The position numbers were made by a program, and so were the translations under genes. This document shows, piece after piece, positions 53,206 to 62,589 of a stretch of DNA of 64,000 bases. A model generated the notes under the pieces. That model was not told where the DNA came from. It saw only the letters and a program-made list of their open reading frames with translations, and did no database searches. This DNA is from Chloroflexota bacterium (GTDB lineage Bacteria; Chloroflexota; Anaerolineae; Aggregatilineales; Phototrophicaceae). Every line of letters begins with the position of its first letter. Within the stretch, counting starts at the first letter, position 1. The stretch is taken from NCBI GenBank assembly GCA_011523735.1, contig WTGB01000155.1, positions 21,785-85,784 on the forward strand, written 5' to 3'.

Positions 53206-54768
53206 ATGGGTACCGCCATGAGTGCAGAAGAACTAGGCAAGCGCGAAGAGCCGCAGCAGGATGCTTCGTATGCCGAGTTGTCGTCTTCAGATTCGTCTAA
53301 GCTTGAGGCCAGCGCCGACTTGAAGTCGGATGAACATCCGGCCGCGGCTGACAGCGTCACCGAAATCGAAGCGGTGAACGGCGATGTCGCCGATGTGGAA
53401 AGCCCCGTGCCGGAGGAACCTGCGCAGGCAGAAGCAAAGGCGGATGCTGGCGCTGCGACCGACAGCGGAACTAAGGTTGAGCAAGAAGCCGCGGGAGGCG
53501 CAGCGGAAACGATCGCTGAGGAAGCGACGCTGGCTGAGGCGGATTCGGAGGAAGACGCTGAGCCGCCCAAGGCTGACGCATCCCCGCCGCCACCGACAAA
53601 AGAAGAACCGAAATTCAAGCGCGGACAGGTGTATCAGGGCGTCATAGGCAGCACGACGCCGACTGCTGTCCATGTCGATCTTGGCGATGGCGAACAAGGG
53701 GTGGTGCCCGGCAGAGAACTGGAGTTGATGACGCGGAAGATGCTCGAGTCCCTGGTTGTCGGTGCGGAAGTGGATGTCTATGTGGTGAACCCGCGCAATC
53801 ACCGCGGCGAGACAGTCTTGTCGATCAATCATGCGCTGGAAGAATTGGATTGGCGCAATGCGGAGAAATTCGCCAAATCCAAGCAAGTTTATGAAGCTTC
53901 GATAGGCGGCTATAACAAAGGCGGTCTTATCGTGCGATTCGGGCGCTTGCGCGGTTTTGTGCCCCAGAGCCAACTGTCGGAAGATCGCGTCAGGAGCATG
54001 TCTGGCTCAACGCCGGAAGAACGCTATGGTCCGATGGTGAATCAGCCGATCGGCGTCAAAGTGATGGAGGTGGACCGCCACCGCAATCGCTTGATTCTGT
54101 CAGAGCGGGCCGCCATTCGCGATGTCCGGCAGCAACGCAAGGAAGCTTTAATCGCCGAATTGAAAGTTGGGGATATTCGCAAGGGCAAGGTAGTCAGCCT
54201 GGAGAATTTTGGCGCTTTCGTCGATATTGGCGGGGGCGAGGGTCTGATACACCTTTCCGAGTTGGCTTGGGGGCATATTACGCATCCGCGTCAAGCGGTG
54301 AATATCGGCGACGAAGTTGAGGTCGAGGTGATTAGCGTCAATGCCGATGCGAAACGCATTGGGCTGAGCCGGCGGCGTGTCATAAGCGACCCTTGGGATG
54401 AAATCGCGACCTCCCTGCGCCGGGGCCAGTTGGTGCGCGGGCGCGTAACCAAGTTGACCAAATTCGGCGCCTTCGCCCGCCTCATTGATCACGACGCCGT
54501 CGAGGGATTGATTCATATTTCGGAATTAGCCAGTGAGCGCGTCAGCCATCCGCGGGAAGTGGTCAATCGCGGCGAGGAACATGTCTTGCGCATCGTCAAA
54601 ATTGATATCAAGGAACGGCGGCTCGGCTTGAGCTTGAAGTCGGTTAATTCGACTGAGTTTCTGGATTTGGACTGGGAGATGGCGCTGCAAGAATCAGTGG
54701 CGCTTTCGCAACTCGGGACAGAGACGGAGACTTCAAGCGCGGAAGCGGGCGCGGTGGCCGAAGAATAG
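53206..54768 (+). CDS. S1 RNA-binding domain protein (ribosomal protein S1-like)
   Basis: This is a 520-residue protein. Residues 1-135 are acidic, rich in Glu/Ala/Asp, and probably disordered. Four S1 OB-fold domains follow: about 138-205 (FKRGQVYQGVIGSTTPTAVHVDL), 220-295 (SIGGYNKGGLIVRFGRLRGFVPQSQLS), 313-385 (VGDIRKGKVVSLENFGAFVDIGGGEGLIHLSEL) and 400-475 (RGQLVRGRVTKLTKFGAFARL ... GLIHISELA). It probably binds mRNA at the ribosome like bS1, but the long acidic N-terminus is atypical. The start is either ATG 53206 or ATG 53218; neither has a strong ribosome-binding site. It has its own promoter and terminator. Confidence 0.88.
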   Translation: MGTAMSAEELGKREEPQQDASYAELSSSDSSKLEASADLKSDEHPAAADSVTEIEAVNGDVADVESPVPEEPAQAEAKADAGAATDSGTKVEQEAAGGAAETIAEEATLAEADSEEDAEPPKADASPPPPTKEEPKFKRGQVYQGVIGSTTPTAVHVDLGDGEQGVVPGRELELMTRKMLESLVVGAEVDVYVVNPRNHRGETVLSINHALEELDWRNAEKFAKSKQVYEASIGGYNKGGLIVRFGRLRGFVPQSQLSEDRVRSMSGSTPEERYGPMVNQPIGVKVMEVDRHRNRLILSERAAIRDVRQQRKEALIAELKVGDIRKGKVVSLENFGAFVDIGGGEGLIHLSELAWGHITHPRQAVNIGDEVEVEVISVNADAKRIGLSRRRVISDPWDEIATSLRRGQLVRGRVTKLTKFGAFARLIDHDAVEGLIHISELASERVSHPREVVNRGEEHVLRIVKIDIKERRLGLSLKSVNSTEFLDLDWEMALQESVALSQLGTETETSSAEAGAVAEE

Positions 54769-54793
54769 ACGAAGCGGCAATCAGAGAATGGAC

Positions 54794-54824
54794 AAGAGGG
54801 CATCATTGTGATGTCCTCTTTTTT
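54794..54824 (+). terminator. Intrinsic terminator of the S1-domain protein gene
   Basis: AAGAGGGCATCA pairs with TGATGTCCTCTT (one G-U) around a TTG loop and is followed by TTTT, 25 bases after the stop codon. Confidence 0.9.
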
Positions 54825-54925
54825 ATACGCTACTGCATGCCAACTGCGATCCTGTCGAAATTTGTAGGGCTTGTCCGATAGTGTGGCTTTCGGACAATGC
54901 GCCCTTCAGCCCGGGCGCCTTTCGC

Positions 54926-54970
54926 CCTCTCTCCCACAAGGGGCTGATGAGAGGACATGTTTGCTGGATA
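54926..54970. repeat. Composite intergenic repeat, left module, copy 2
   Basis: CTCTCTCCCACAAGGGGCTG, then ATGAGAGGACATG and TTTGCTGGAT. It matches 35366-35412, and palindromic copy 7 follows 31 bases later. Confidence 0.7.
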
Positions 54971-55001
54971 TGTTGTGCCGAAGGCGAAATTCATAATTTG
55001 C

Positions 55002-55027
55002 GGGCGACTCACAGAGTCGCCCCTACA
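55002..55027. repeat. Dispersed palindromic element, copy 7
   Basis: GGGCGACTCACAGAGTCGCC then CCTACA, identical to copy 5 over the core and followed by GATTTCG as at copy 1. Confidence 0.85.
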
Positions 55028-55440
55028 GATTTCGCCTGAGTTGCGACAGAAAAACCTGGCGATTTCCTGCCATAGAAACTGAAAGTCAGCATTCAGATCA
55101 CAAGATTTGGAAGGTGTCCTGTCCTAAGCACAAGGGGACAGGGGGAGCGTCGCCAATTGTGGAGATGCGATTCTACGGTGAATTTCGCCAGAATGTTGTG
55201 CTTTTTTGAGACAATCACGCAAAGACTCGCTGATAAGGATCAGTAGTGGACAAGCCTTACATTTATTATTTCCTGAGTCAGGATTATTTGTTGCCATGTC
55301 CTCAATTTTCACCGCTCCCCTCGCGGATTTCCGTTGAAAGTTTCGTCATCATAAGCTAGTATCAGATAAATCGTATTTGCAATCATCGCTGTTGTTTAAG
55401 TTTCACACTGCGACTGTGGGCGACTTGGTTGAGCGACCGG

Positions 55441-55446
55441 TATAAT
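55441..55446 (+). promoter_or_regulatory. -10 element upstream of the second clpC gene
   Basis: TATAAT lies 65 bases before GTG 55512; no well-spaced -35 is visible. Confidence 0.4.
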
Positions 55447-55511
55447 GAAAGCAAGACGAACACTTCTGTTCTCGCCCAATTGACGGGCTTCTGCTTTGGG
55501 AGGGATTGACC

Positions 55512-58010
55512 GTGCCGAATAAAATGGAACGCTTCACGCAACGGGCGCGGCGAGTGTTGAGCTTGGCGCAAGAAGAGGCTGAGCGTCTGCGCCATCATCA
55601 GATTGGGACGGAACACCTGCTGCTGGGCTTGATGCGCGAGGAAGGCGGCGTCGCGGGAAGAGTGCTGCGCGATCTGGGTTTGGACTTGCGCCGGGTCGAA
55701 GAATTGGTGAAACGCCTCTCTACGGCGGATGAGCGCAGCAGGAACTCGCAACTGGATCTTTCGCCGGGCACGAAGAAGGTACTCGAACTGGCGGTCGATG
55801 AAGCGCGGCGCATGGGGCATCATTATATTGGTACCGAGCATCTGCTGCTTGGTCTGGTGCGGCAGCAGGAGGGCATCGCCCTGGATGTGCTGCGGCGCCT
55901 GGGAGTCAGCCCGGAAGAGGTCAGGCGGCAGACCAGCAAGGTCCTGCAAGAGAGCCCGGTGCAATCGACGCCAAAGGCCCATGAGCGCGCGCATGGCAAG
56001 TCTTCGCGCAAGGACAGCACGCCGCTGGTCGATCAATTGGCGACTGACCTGACGAGCCTCGCCGAAACCGGCAAGCTGGATCCCGTTGTCGGCCGGGAGA
56101 TGGAAATCGAGCGGGTCATTCAAGTGCTCAGCCGGCGCCGCAAGAATAACCCGGCTCTGATTGGCGAACCGGGCGTTGGCAAGACCGCCATCGTGGAAGG
56201 CTTGGCGCAACGCATCGTCGAAGGCGATACGCCCAAGCCGCTGCTGCGCAAACGCGTATTGCAACTGGATGTGGGCTCGCTGGTGGCGGGAACGATGTAC
56301 CGCGGTCAATTTGAGGAGCGCTTAAAGCGCGTCATCGAAGAACTCAAAGCCTCGGATACGATACTCTTCATTGACGAAGTGCATATGCTGGTTGGCGCCG
56401 GTTCGGCTGGCAGCAGCGTGGATGCGGCGAATATCCTCAAGCCAGCTTTGGCGCGCGGCGAACTGCAATGTATCGGCGCGACCACTCTCGATGAATACCG
56501 CAAGCATATCGAGAGCGATGCCGCCCTGGAGCGCCGCTTCCAGCAGATCCAAGTCGCGGAGCCCACGATCGAAGAGACGATAGAAATCCTGCAAGGCATC
56601 AAATTCCCTTATCAAGATCATCACAATGTCGAAATCACTGATGACGCCATCGAAACCGCGGCCAACCTCTCCGCCCGTTATATTCCCGACCGTTTTCTGC
56701 CGGACAAAGCCATCGACCTGATTGACGAAGCGGCTGCCCGCCTGCGGATGTACAAGAGCCCGGAAGCGGCCGCTGTGCGCCGGGTCATGGACGAACTGGA
56801 AGATTTGCACGAAGAGATCGAGATGGCTGAGGTCGCCGGCGAGCAAGAAGAGGTGGCTTCATTGCAATCCCGGCGCGAATCGCTCGATGCCACTTTGGCC
56901 GATTACAGCGTCAATTGGAATGAAGAGACCGGACAACCGCGCCTGGTGGGCGAAGACATCTCGGAAGTGGCGGCGATGTGGACCGGCATCCCGGTGACAC
57001 GCATCGCCAACGAAGAGAGCGAGCGCTTGATGGAGATGGAAGACAAACTGCACGAGCGCATCGTGGGCCAGCATGAAGCGATCGTCTCCATCAGCAAGGC
57101 GGTGCGCCGCGCCCGCGCTGGCTTGAAAGACCCGCGTCGTCCGATCGGGTCTTTTATGTTCCTGGGACCGACCGGGGTCGGCAAAACAGAACTGACCAAG
57201 GCGCTGGCGGAGTTTCTCTTTGGCAGCGAAGACGCTTTGATCCAGCTCGACATGAGCGAATTCATGGAGCGGCATTCGGTCGCGCGGCTAGTGGGCGCCC
57301 CGCCCGGTTATGTCGGCTACGAAGACGCGGGCCAGTTGACCGAAGCGGTGCGGCGGCGCCCCTACTCCATCGTTGTCTTTGACGAAGTGGAGAAGGCGCA
57401 TCCGGAAGCTTTTAATATGCTGCTGCAAGTGATGGAAGAAGGCACGCTGACCGATGCCCGCGGCCGCCGAGTCGACTTCCGCAACGCCATGATCGTCATG
57501 ACAAGCAATGTCGGGGCTGAGTTGATAAAACCAAATTCGGGCTTAGGCTTCAATACACAACTCGACAGCGGCAAGCTCGATGAAGAAGCCTACGAAGACA
57601 TGAGCCGGAATGTCACCGATCAGTTGCAGCGCCTGTTCCGTCCGGAGTTTCTCAATCGCGTCGACGCCACTATCATCTTCCGTTCGCTCAGCCGCGATGA
57701 AATCAAGCTGATTGTCGATCTGGAATTGGACAAGGTCCGCGAGCGTCTGCTCGAGCACGCCATCACGCTGGAAGCGACTGAGGCGGGGATCGAGTGGCTT
57801 TCGGAAAATGGCTACAATCCGGAATTCGGCGCGCGGCCCCTGCGGCGCTTGATTCAAAATGAAGTGGAAGATCGCCTCTCAGATGGCATCCTTTCCGGGC
57901 AATTCCGATTGGCGAGCGTCGTTCGGATCGACATCGACGAAGACAACGAGCTGACGATGTACAGCGTCGAAGAGGATGAGATTCCCGACGAGCTTGAGGC
58001 GCCGGTGTAG
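55512..58010 (+). CDS. clpC: ClpC-type AAA+ unfoldase (copy 2)
   Basis: This 832-residue protein is closer to canonical ClpC than copy 1. It has an N-terminal Clp-N pair beginning [38 protein letters not shown]-1 Walker [14 protein letters not shown] and Walker [15 protein letters not shown], and a middle segment with a UVR-like helix ([22 protein letters not shown]). AAA-2 has [14 protein letters not shown] and [24 protein letters not shown] carries the ClpP-docking LGF. GTG 55512 is chosen because GGAGGG ends seven bases upstream; TTG 55506 and ATG 55524 are alternatives. No clpP or mcsAB gene is in the window. Confidence 0.94.
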   Translation: MPNKMERFTQRARRVLSLAQEEAERLRHHQIGTEHLLLGLMREEGGVAGRVLRDLGLDLRRVEELVKRLSTADERSRNSQLDLSPGTKKVLELAVDEARRMGHHYIGTEHLLLGLVRQQEGIALDVLRRLGVSPEEVRRQTSKVLQESPVQSTPKAHERAHGKSSRKDSTPLVDQLATDLTSLAETGKLDPVVGREMEIERVIQVLSRRRKNNPALIGEPGVGKTAIVEGLAQRIVEGDTPKPLLRKRVLQLDVGSLVAGTMYRGQFEERLKRVIEELKASDTILFIDEVHMLVGAGSAGSSVDAANILKPALARGELQCIGATTLDEYRKHIESDAALERRFQQIQVAEPTIEETIEILQGIKFPYQDHHNVEITDDAIETAANLSARYIPDRFLPDKAIDLIDEAAARLRMYKSPEAAAVRRVMDELEDLHEEIEMAEVAGEQEEVASLQSRRESLDATLADYSVNWNEETGQPRLVGEDISEVAAMWTGIPVTRIANEESERLMEMEDKLHERIVGQHEAIVSISKAVRRARAGLKDPRRPIGSFMFLGPTGVGKTELTKALAEFLFGSEDALIQLDMSEFMERHSVARLVGAPPGYVGYEDAGQLTEAVRRRPYSIVVFDEVEKAHPEAFNMLLQVMEEGTLTDARGRRVDFRNAMIVMTSNVGAELIKPNSGLGFNTQLDSGKLDEEAYEDMSRNVTDQLQRLFRPEFLNRVDATIIFRSLSRDEIKLIVDLELDKVRERLLEHAITLEATEAGIEWLSENGYNPEFGARPLRRLIQNEVEDRLSDGILSGQFRLASVVRIDIDEDNELTMYSVEEDEIPDELEAPV

Positions 58011-58103
58011 CGCAGTGTTCTCGGACTACCCCAGCCCCGGTCCCCTCTCAGAAGCCTCCTAGGGACAGAACAGTTTTTTATCGGGCAGAATATCGCCAGC
58101 AAT

Positions 58104-58160
58104 ATCGGGGACTCTGTGGCGTTTTGGAGCGACTCAAGGGTCGCGAAGGTCGCGTAGACA
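58104..58160. repeat. Dispersed palindromic element, copy 8 (degenerate)
   Basis: TCGGGGACTCTGTGGCGTTTT precedes GAGCGACTCAAGGGTCGC and a partial repeat AAGGTCGCGTAGACA. The upstream extension matches that of copy 5, which shows common origin although the palindrome has decayed. Confidence 0.65.
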
Positions 58161-58386
58161 GCCACTAGGCTGCCGGCACAGAGTTTTCATGTTTGCTTAG
58201 CGAAGTTATCATGTAGTCGGAATTTACCACTCCCCTGACTCAGAGAATTTGACAGGCCAGTACGGACGGGGTATGCTTGCGCTCAATAGTTGATGCGCCG
58301 CAAATTCCGCGAAATTGCGGAACAGTTGGCAAGCAGAAAATTCTTAGAGATAAACCAATCACCTTGATGCGAGTTGATTTCATACA

Positions 58387-58396
58387 TTGTTAACAA
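58387..58396. promoter_or_regulatory. Palindrome TTGTTAACAA next to a TATAAA element
   Basis: A perfect 10-base palindrome is followed at once by CGTTATAAAG (a -10-like TATAAA at 58400-58405), about 60-75 bases ahead of the M20-like gene. Operator function is inferred. Confidence 0.35.
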
Positions 58397-58461
58397 CGTT
58401 ATAAAGCGCGTCATTGAGATGATGGAATTTCTCTAGGAGTTTCGGGAAATGGGAGATTTTA

Positions 58462-59769
58462 ATGACCGCGCGCCCCTATTCCAACGATAGCAACTTGCAT
58501 ACGCTCATTCAGACGAAGCGCGAACACTATGTCGATGTGCTGAGAGAGCTTTTGTCCAAGTCGGCTGAGGGGGAAGAAGCTCTCCAACATGAAATAAGCG
58601 GGCAGTTCATGCGCTTGGGATGCCAGGTAGAGAACATTTCAAGCAGAGCAAATCGCTTTAGATTGGCTTCTGATTTCGCAGCGCCTGGAGATGCGCAAGA
58701 GGCTGAGCGGGTGAGCGTTGTCGCTGTACAACCGGGGACCGGCGACGGGCGCAGTCTGTTTGTGTTTGCGCATCCGGAAGGCGAGCCAGTGGCGGATACG
58801 GACACATGGCAGCACGATCCATTTGCCGGCACGATTGAAAACGGCCGCATGTATGGCTGGGCAATCGCCGATGACTTGAGTGGCGTTGTCGCGATGATAT
58901 GCGCGCATGATGCAATTCGTTCCGCCGGTTTGTCATTGTCCGGAAATGTCACGTATGCAAGCACGGTAAGCAAACGGCGAGCGCAAGGCATCTATGCCGT
59001 CCTGGAGAAGGGTTATCATGCTGATGCGGCTCTGTATCTTCATCCGGCGGAATCGGGCGAAGGGCTCGGTGACATAAAGTCGCGCGCATCCGGTATTCTG
59101 CGCTTCCGCATCACCGTTCGCGGCCAGTTACCTGAGACAGGTGAACCGACACACACGCCGTTTTCCCACCTCAGCATCAACCCTATCGATAAAGCCTGGC
59201 TAGTATATCGGGCCATCACGGAGCTTGATGAGCAACGCGCTCAACGCATTCACCATCCCGCCTACGACGAGATTGGACGATCCACCAATTTGCACATTAC
59301 CCATATCGAAGCCGGCGACGCAAATCGCCCTGGTCGAGTTTCTCCCACCGCAATCATGACCGGAGCACTGGCGTTTCCGCCTAATGAAGATCTGGTCGAT
59401 GTGCAGCGCGAACTTGAAACCGCTGTGCGGCAAGCTTCCGATAGCGATCCCTGGCTTAGAGATCAGCCGCCGCAACTGGAATGGCTTCAGGGCATTAGCG
59501 GTGTTGAAATCTCTGAAGAGAGTCCCATTTATCAGGCAGTCGCTGCCGCTATTGAAGAGGTAACCGGGATTGCGCCGAAAGTGCAATCTTTACATGCCGC
59601 CAGTGAGATTCGTACGCCAATACTCTTCAGCGGAATTCCAACGCTTGGTTTCGGACCTCTGTCGGGAGGCAACACCCAGAGTGGCGGCACTGACGAGTGG
59701 GTTAGCGTCGATGACTTTATAAACATGGTTGAGGTGGTCGCCAAAGTTATCGCCGCATGGTGCGGCTAG
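58462..59769 (+). CDS. M20 peptidase family homologue with altered metal ligands
   Basis: This 435-residue protein follows the M20 (ArgE/DapE-type) plan: FVFAHPEGEPVADTDTWQHDPFAGTIENGRMYGWAIADDLSGVVAM resembles the first metal motif, and RFRITVRGQ begins the dimerisation domain. The usual Glu-Glu catalytic motif is replaced by STVSKRRAQG, and the final His motif reads NTQSGGTDEWVS with no His. It may be an inactive or functionally shifted homologue. It precedes an oligopeptide ABC transporter on the same strand, separated by 140 bases, so a role in peptide use is suggested. The start is ATG 58462. Confidence 0.75.
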   Translation: MTARPYSNDSNLHTLIQTKREHYVDVLRELLSKSAEGEEALQHEISGQFMRLGCQVENISSRANRFRLASDFAAPGDAQEAERVSVVAVQPGTGDGRSLFVFAHPEGEPVADTDTWQHDPFAGTIENGRMYGWAIADDLSGVVAMICAHDAIRSAGLSLSGNVTYASTVSKRRAQGIYAVLEKGYHADAALYLHPAESGEGLGDIKSRASGILRFRITVRGQLPETGEPTHTPFSHLSINPIDKAWLVYRAITELDEQRAQRIHHPAYDEIGRSTNLHITHIEAGDANRPGRVSPTAIMTGALAFPPNEDLVDVQRELETAVRQASDSDPWLRDQPPQLEWLQGISGVEISEESPIYQAVAAAIEEVTGIAPKVQSLHAASEIRTPILFSGIPTLGFGPLSGGNTQSGGTDEWVSVDDFINMVEVVAKVIAAWCG

Positions 59770-59909
59770 CGGCAGGAAGCGGGCAAGCGTCTGTATTGCT
59801 CATTATTGGCTGAGAGGAGGTACAAGGATCCAGAACACATCATAAGTTGAGCGCTAGTTTCTTTAACCATTTGGGAGAGAAACACATATAAGGAAAGGAC
59901 GAAATTCCC

Positions 59910-61493
59910 ATGTTGTTGAAAAGTAGAAAGCATCTCTTGCTGCTGAGCATTGCGCTGCTATTCGTTGCTTCACTTGTCGGAGGTGGGGCTGCTATCGTTG
60001 CGCAAGACATGAGCACGCTGGTTATCGCGCTTGCGGGCTCACCGCCCACGTTTGACCCGCTAGCCGCTTCTGACAGTCGCGTTGATACGCCGTCGATCAA
60101 TCTTTACAACACTTTGCTCCAGTATCTGCCGGGCGTGACTGAATGGGAGTTGGAGCTCGCCGAAAGCTACGAACAAGCTGAGGACGGCTTGAGTTACACC
60201 TTCACGCTGAAACCGGGGGTGATGTTCCATGACGGGACGGAAGTGCTGGCGGAGGATGTCGCGTACTCGGTCGATCGCTTGGTAGCGGTGAATATCGGGG
60301 TCGCGCGCAGTTTGGTCATGGTAACCGGCGCGGATGTCATTGACGATTACACGGTGCGGATTAATCTCAATTCGCCCTTCCCCGGCTTCCTGGGGGCGCT
60401 CTCGCGCTTGTACATCCTGAATTCTGAGTTGGTGCAAGCGAATACGGTTGATGACGATTGGGGTCAGACCTGGCTGCAGAACAATGATGCCGGCAGCGGA
60501 CCTTATGTCTTGACCTCGTTTACGCCGGAACAGGAATTTACCATCGAGCGCTTCGATGGTTACTTCAAGGGCTGGGAAGGCAACCATGTTGACCGCGCCA
60601 TCTTCGTCGTAATCAAAGAAGAGAGCACGCGGCGTCTTTCGCTTGAAAACGGGGATTCCCACTGGATCCAGGTCGGCAGCCCGGAGACGCTGGACGCGCT
60701 CAGCGAGAACCCGGCTTACACTATCAACACGGATCCAACGCTCAACCAGCTTTACTTCGCGATGAATACCCGGCATCCGATCCTCTCGGATGCGCGCGTA
60801 CGCAAGGCGCTGTCGCTGGTCTACGACTTCGAAGGTCATGTGGAGCTGGCGCGCAATGGCTATGCGGCGATCGCGAAAGGCGTGCTCCCGCCGGGCATTG
60901 TCTGCTTTGATCCATCCATGCCGGAGTCTCACATGGATGTGGAGGCGGCGCAGGCTTTGATGGCGGAAGCCGGTTACGCTGATGGCGGTTTCGAATTGAC
61001 GATGGCTTATCAAGGCACATCCCCGGAAGAAACCGCGGCTATGCAGATCATGCAAGCCGGGGCGGCGCAACTGGGCATCACCATTCGCCCGATGGCTATC
61101 GAGTGGCCCGCCAAAGTTCAAGCCTACTCCTCGCAAGAGACGGCGCCAGACGTAGGCACGGTGTGGATGTTCCCCTCGCTGCCCGATCCGGATCAGTTCT
61201 TCGGCAGATTGGGCATGTCCGACCAGGCTGGCACCGGCGGCATCAACTTCTCCTGGTATAGCAATGCGGATAACGATGCGCTGCTCGCGGCTGGCAAAGT
61301 GGAACTCGATCCTGAAGCGCGCTGCGAGATTTACAAGCAGGCTCAGGCGATATGGGATGCGGAAACGCCCTATGTCAATGTTGTTGTGGGCATGGCGCTT
61401 TCGGCATCACACGCCAATGTCAAGGGCTATCAATGGTCGCCGCCACATAGCTACACGCAGAATGTGTATCAGATCTACTTTGACGATATGTAG
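59910..61493 (+). CDS. Oligopeptide ABC transporter substrate-binding protein (family 5)
   Basis: This is a 527-residue exported solute-binding protein of the DppA/OppA family. The signal peptide (LLLLSIALLFVASLVGGGAAIVAQ) is followed by VIALAGSPPTFDPLAASDSR and the family signature region ELAESYEQAEDGLSYTFTLKPGVMFHDGTEVLAEDVAYSVDR. Mature LNQLYFAMNTRHPILSDARVRKALSLVYD is also typical. It captures peptides or similar ligands for the two permeases downstream. AAGGAAAGG precedes the ATG. A strong hairpin lies between this gene and the first permease gene. Confidence 0.93.
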   Translation: MLLKSRKHLLLLSIALLFVASLVGGGAAIVAQDMSTLVIALAGSPPTFDPLAASDSRVDTPSINLYNTLLQYLPGVTEWELELAESYEQAEDGLSYTFTLKPGVMFHDGTEVLAEDVAYSVDRLVAVNIGVARSLVMVTGADVIDDYTVRINLNSPFPGFLGALSRLYILNSELVQANTVDDDWGQTWLQNNDAGSGPYVLTSFTPEQEFTIERFDGYFKGWEGNHVDRAIFVVIKEESTRRLSLENGDSHWIQVGSPETLDALSENPAYTINTDPTLNQLYFAMNTRHPILSDARVRKALSLVYDFEGHVELARNGYAAIAKGVLPPGIVCFDPSMPESHMDVEAAQALMAEAGYADGGFELTMAYQGTSPEETAAMQIMQAGAAQLGITIRPMAIEWPAKVQAYSSQETAPDVGTVWMFPSLPDPDQFFGRLGMSDQAGTGGINFSWYSNADNDALLAAGKVELDPEARCEIYKQAQAIWDAETPYVNVVVGMALSASHANVKGYQWSPPHSYTQNVYQIYFDDM

Positions 61494-61511
61494 GCTCGAT
61501 ATCGTTGGGTA

Positions 61512-61545
61512 CGGGGCGAGTGGCTTTTGGCTTCCGCTCGCCCCG
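61512..61545 (+). other. Intercistronic hairpin after the substrate-binding-protein gene
   Basis: The perfect 9-bp stem CGGGGCGAG / CTCGCCCCG (61512-61520, 61537-61545) can be extended by a wobble and two GC pairs. No U-run follows. It lies 18 bases after the stop codon and 18 before the permease start, the same placement as the hairpin at 654-683. Confidence 0.6.
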
Positions 61546-61563
61546 GCAGTGAGGTGACGCGCC

Positions 61564-62571
61564 TTGGGTGAGTATGTACTCCGCCGGCTGTATCAGGCTT
61601 TGTGGGTCTTGATCGCGGTGACCTTTGTTACCTTCTTCATTTCCAACATGTTGCCCGGCGATCCGGCTCTCTCGAGGGCGGGACAATTTGCCACCAGAGA
61701 GCAGGTGGAAAAGACACGGAAGCTGCTGGGCCTTGATCAGCCGCTGCATATCCAATATATCAAATACATGGAGCGATTGTTGTCGGGCGATCTGGGCTTG
61801 TCAATCGTGTCGCGCCAACCTGTCTTGAAGGAGCTCCGGGACTTTTTCCCGGCGACTCTCGAACTGACCATTGCCGCCTTGTGCTTTACTCTCACGGTAG
61901 GCGTCCCCCTGGGCATCCTTGCCGGATCTACCAAATCACGTTGGCTCAAGTCATCGATCATCACCGGCTCTCTGATTGGCGTGGGGATTCCGGTGTTTTG
62001 GGCTGGGCTGGTTTTCCAGTTAGTATTTGCCGGGAGATTGGATATCTTGCCCCTGTCGGGACGCCTGACGTTGGCGATGCCGGCGCCGCCTACCGTGACC
62101 AATATGTATCTGATCGACTCCATCCTGGCGGGACAATGGGATACGTTCAAAGACGCGCTGATACATCTCATTTTGCCGGCGTTCACGCTTAGTCTGGGAC
62201 AGATCGGCGCCATGGCGCGAACGACGAACTCGGCGATGGCGAGTGTGATTCACCGGGATTATGTGCGCACCGCGCATGCCAAGGGGCTGTCTGAAAGAAA
62301 GGTCTTATGGTCTCACGTATTGCGAAACGCTCTGTTGCCGGTAGTTACCGTATTGGGCTTGTATGTCGCCTTTATGCTTAACGGCGCCTTGCTGATAGAG
62401 ATCATCTTTTCTTGGGGAGGGCTTGGCACCTACGCCTGGATCGGCATTTTCCGCAATGACATTACCGTCATTATGGGAGTGACGCTCACAGCCAGCCTGA
62501 CGTTTATGTTTGTCAATCTCGTCATTGATCTGACGTATCCGTTTCTGGATCCGCGCATCCAATATGGATGA
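61564..62571 (+). CDS. Peptide ABC transporter permease, DppB type
   Basis: This 335-residue inner-membrane permease starts with the family pattern EYVLRRLYQALWVLIAVTFVTFFISNMLPGDPA. About six helices follow. The EAA loop MASVIHRDYVRTAHAKGLSERKVLWSHVLRNALLP contacts the ATPase, and the C-terminus SFFDPRIQYG-like end (PFLDPRIQYG) is typical of DppB. The start is TTG 61564. The DppC-type gene follows 18 bases after the stop. The ATPase genes are not in the window and would lie beyond 64000 if they are present. Confidence 0.94.
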   Translation: MGEYVLRRLYQALWVLIAVTFVTFFISNMLPGDPALSRAGQFATREQVEKTRKLLGLDQPLHIQYIKYMERLLSGDLGLSIVSRQPVLKELRDFFPATLELTIAALCFTLTVGVPLGILAGSTKSRWLKSSIITGSLIGVGIPVFWAGLVFQLVFAGRLDILPLSGRLTLAMPAPPTVTNMYLIDSILAGQWDTFKDALIHLILPAFTLSLGQIGAMARTTNSAMASVIHRDYVRTAHAKGLSERKVLWSHVLRNALLPVVTVLGLYVAFMLNGALLIEIIFSWGGLGTYAWIGIFRNDITVIMGVTLTASLTFMFVNLVIDLTYPFLDPRIQYG

Positions 62572-62589
62572 TAACGAGCTGACGGCGCA

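Larger units (their letters stand above)
54769..55511. other. Long intergenic region with terminator, composite repeat and hairpins
   Basis: This is about 740 bases. In order it holds the S1-gene terminator (54794-54824), the left module of the composite repeat (54926-54970), palindromic copy 7 (55002-55027), a CCTGTCC/GGACAGG hairpin (55118-55142) and a TATAAT (55441-55446) ahead of the second clpC gene. No coding frame with a credible start was found. Confidence 0.5.
58011..58461. other. Intergenic region with palindromic repeat and candidate operator
   Basis: This is about 450 bases. A GTCCC/GGGAC hairpin with a T-run a few bases later (58040-58080) is a weak terminator candidate for clpC. 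Degenerate palindromic copy 8 (58104-58160) and a TTGTTAACAA palindrome (58387-58396) follow. No ORF is supported. Confidence 0.45.

Noticed and set aside
58040..58080. A strong terminator after clpC copy 2
   Set aside because: The GTCCC/GGGAC stem is short, the loop is long and the T-run is separated by several bases.
61512..61545. Hairpin after the peptide-binding protein as an operon terminator
   Set aside because: No U-run follows and the permease genes downstream belong to the same transporter.
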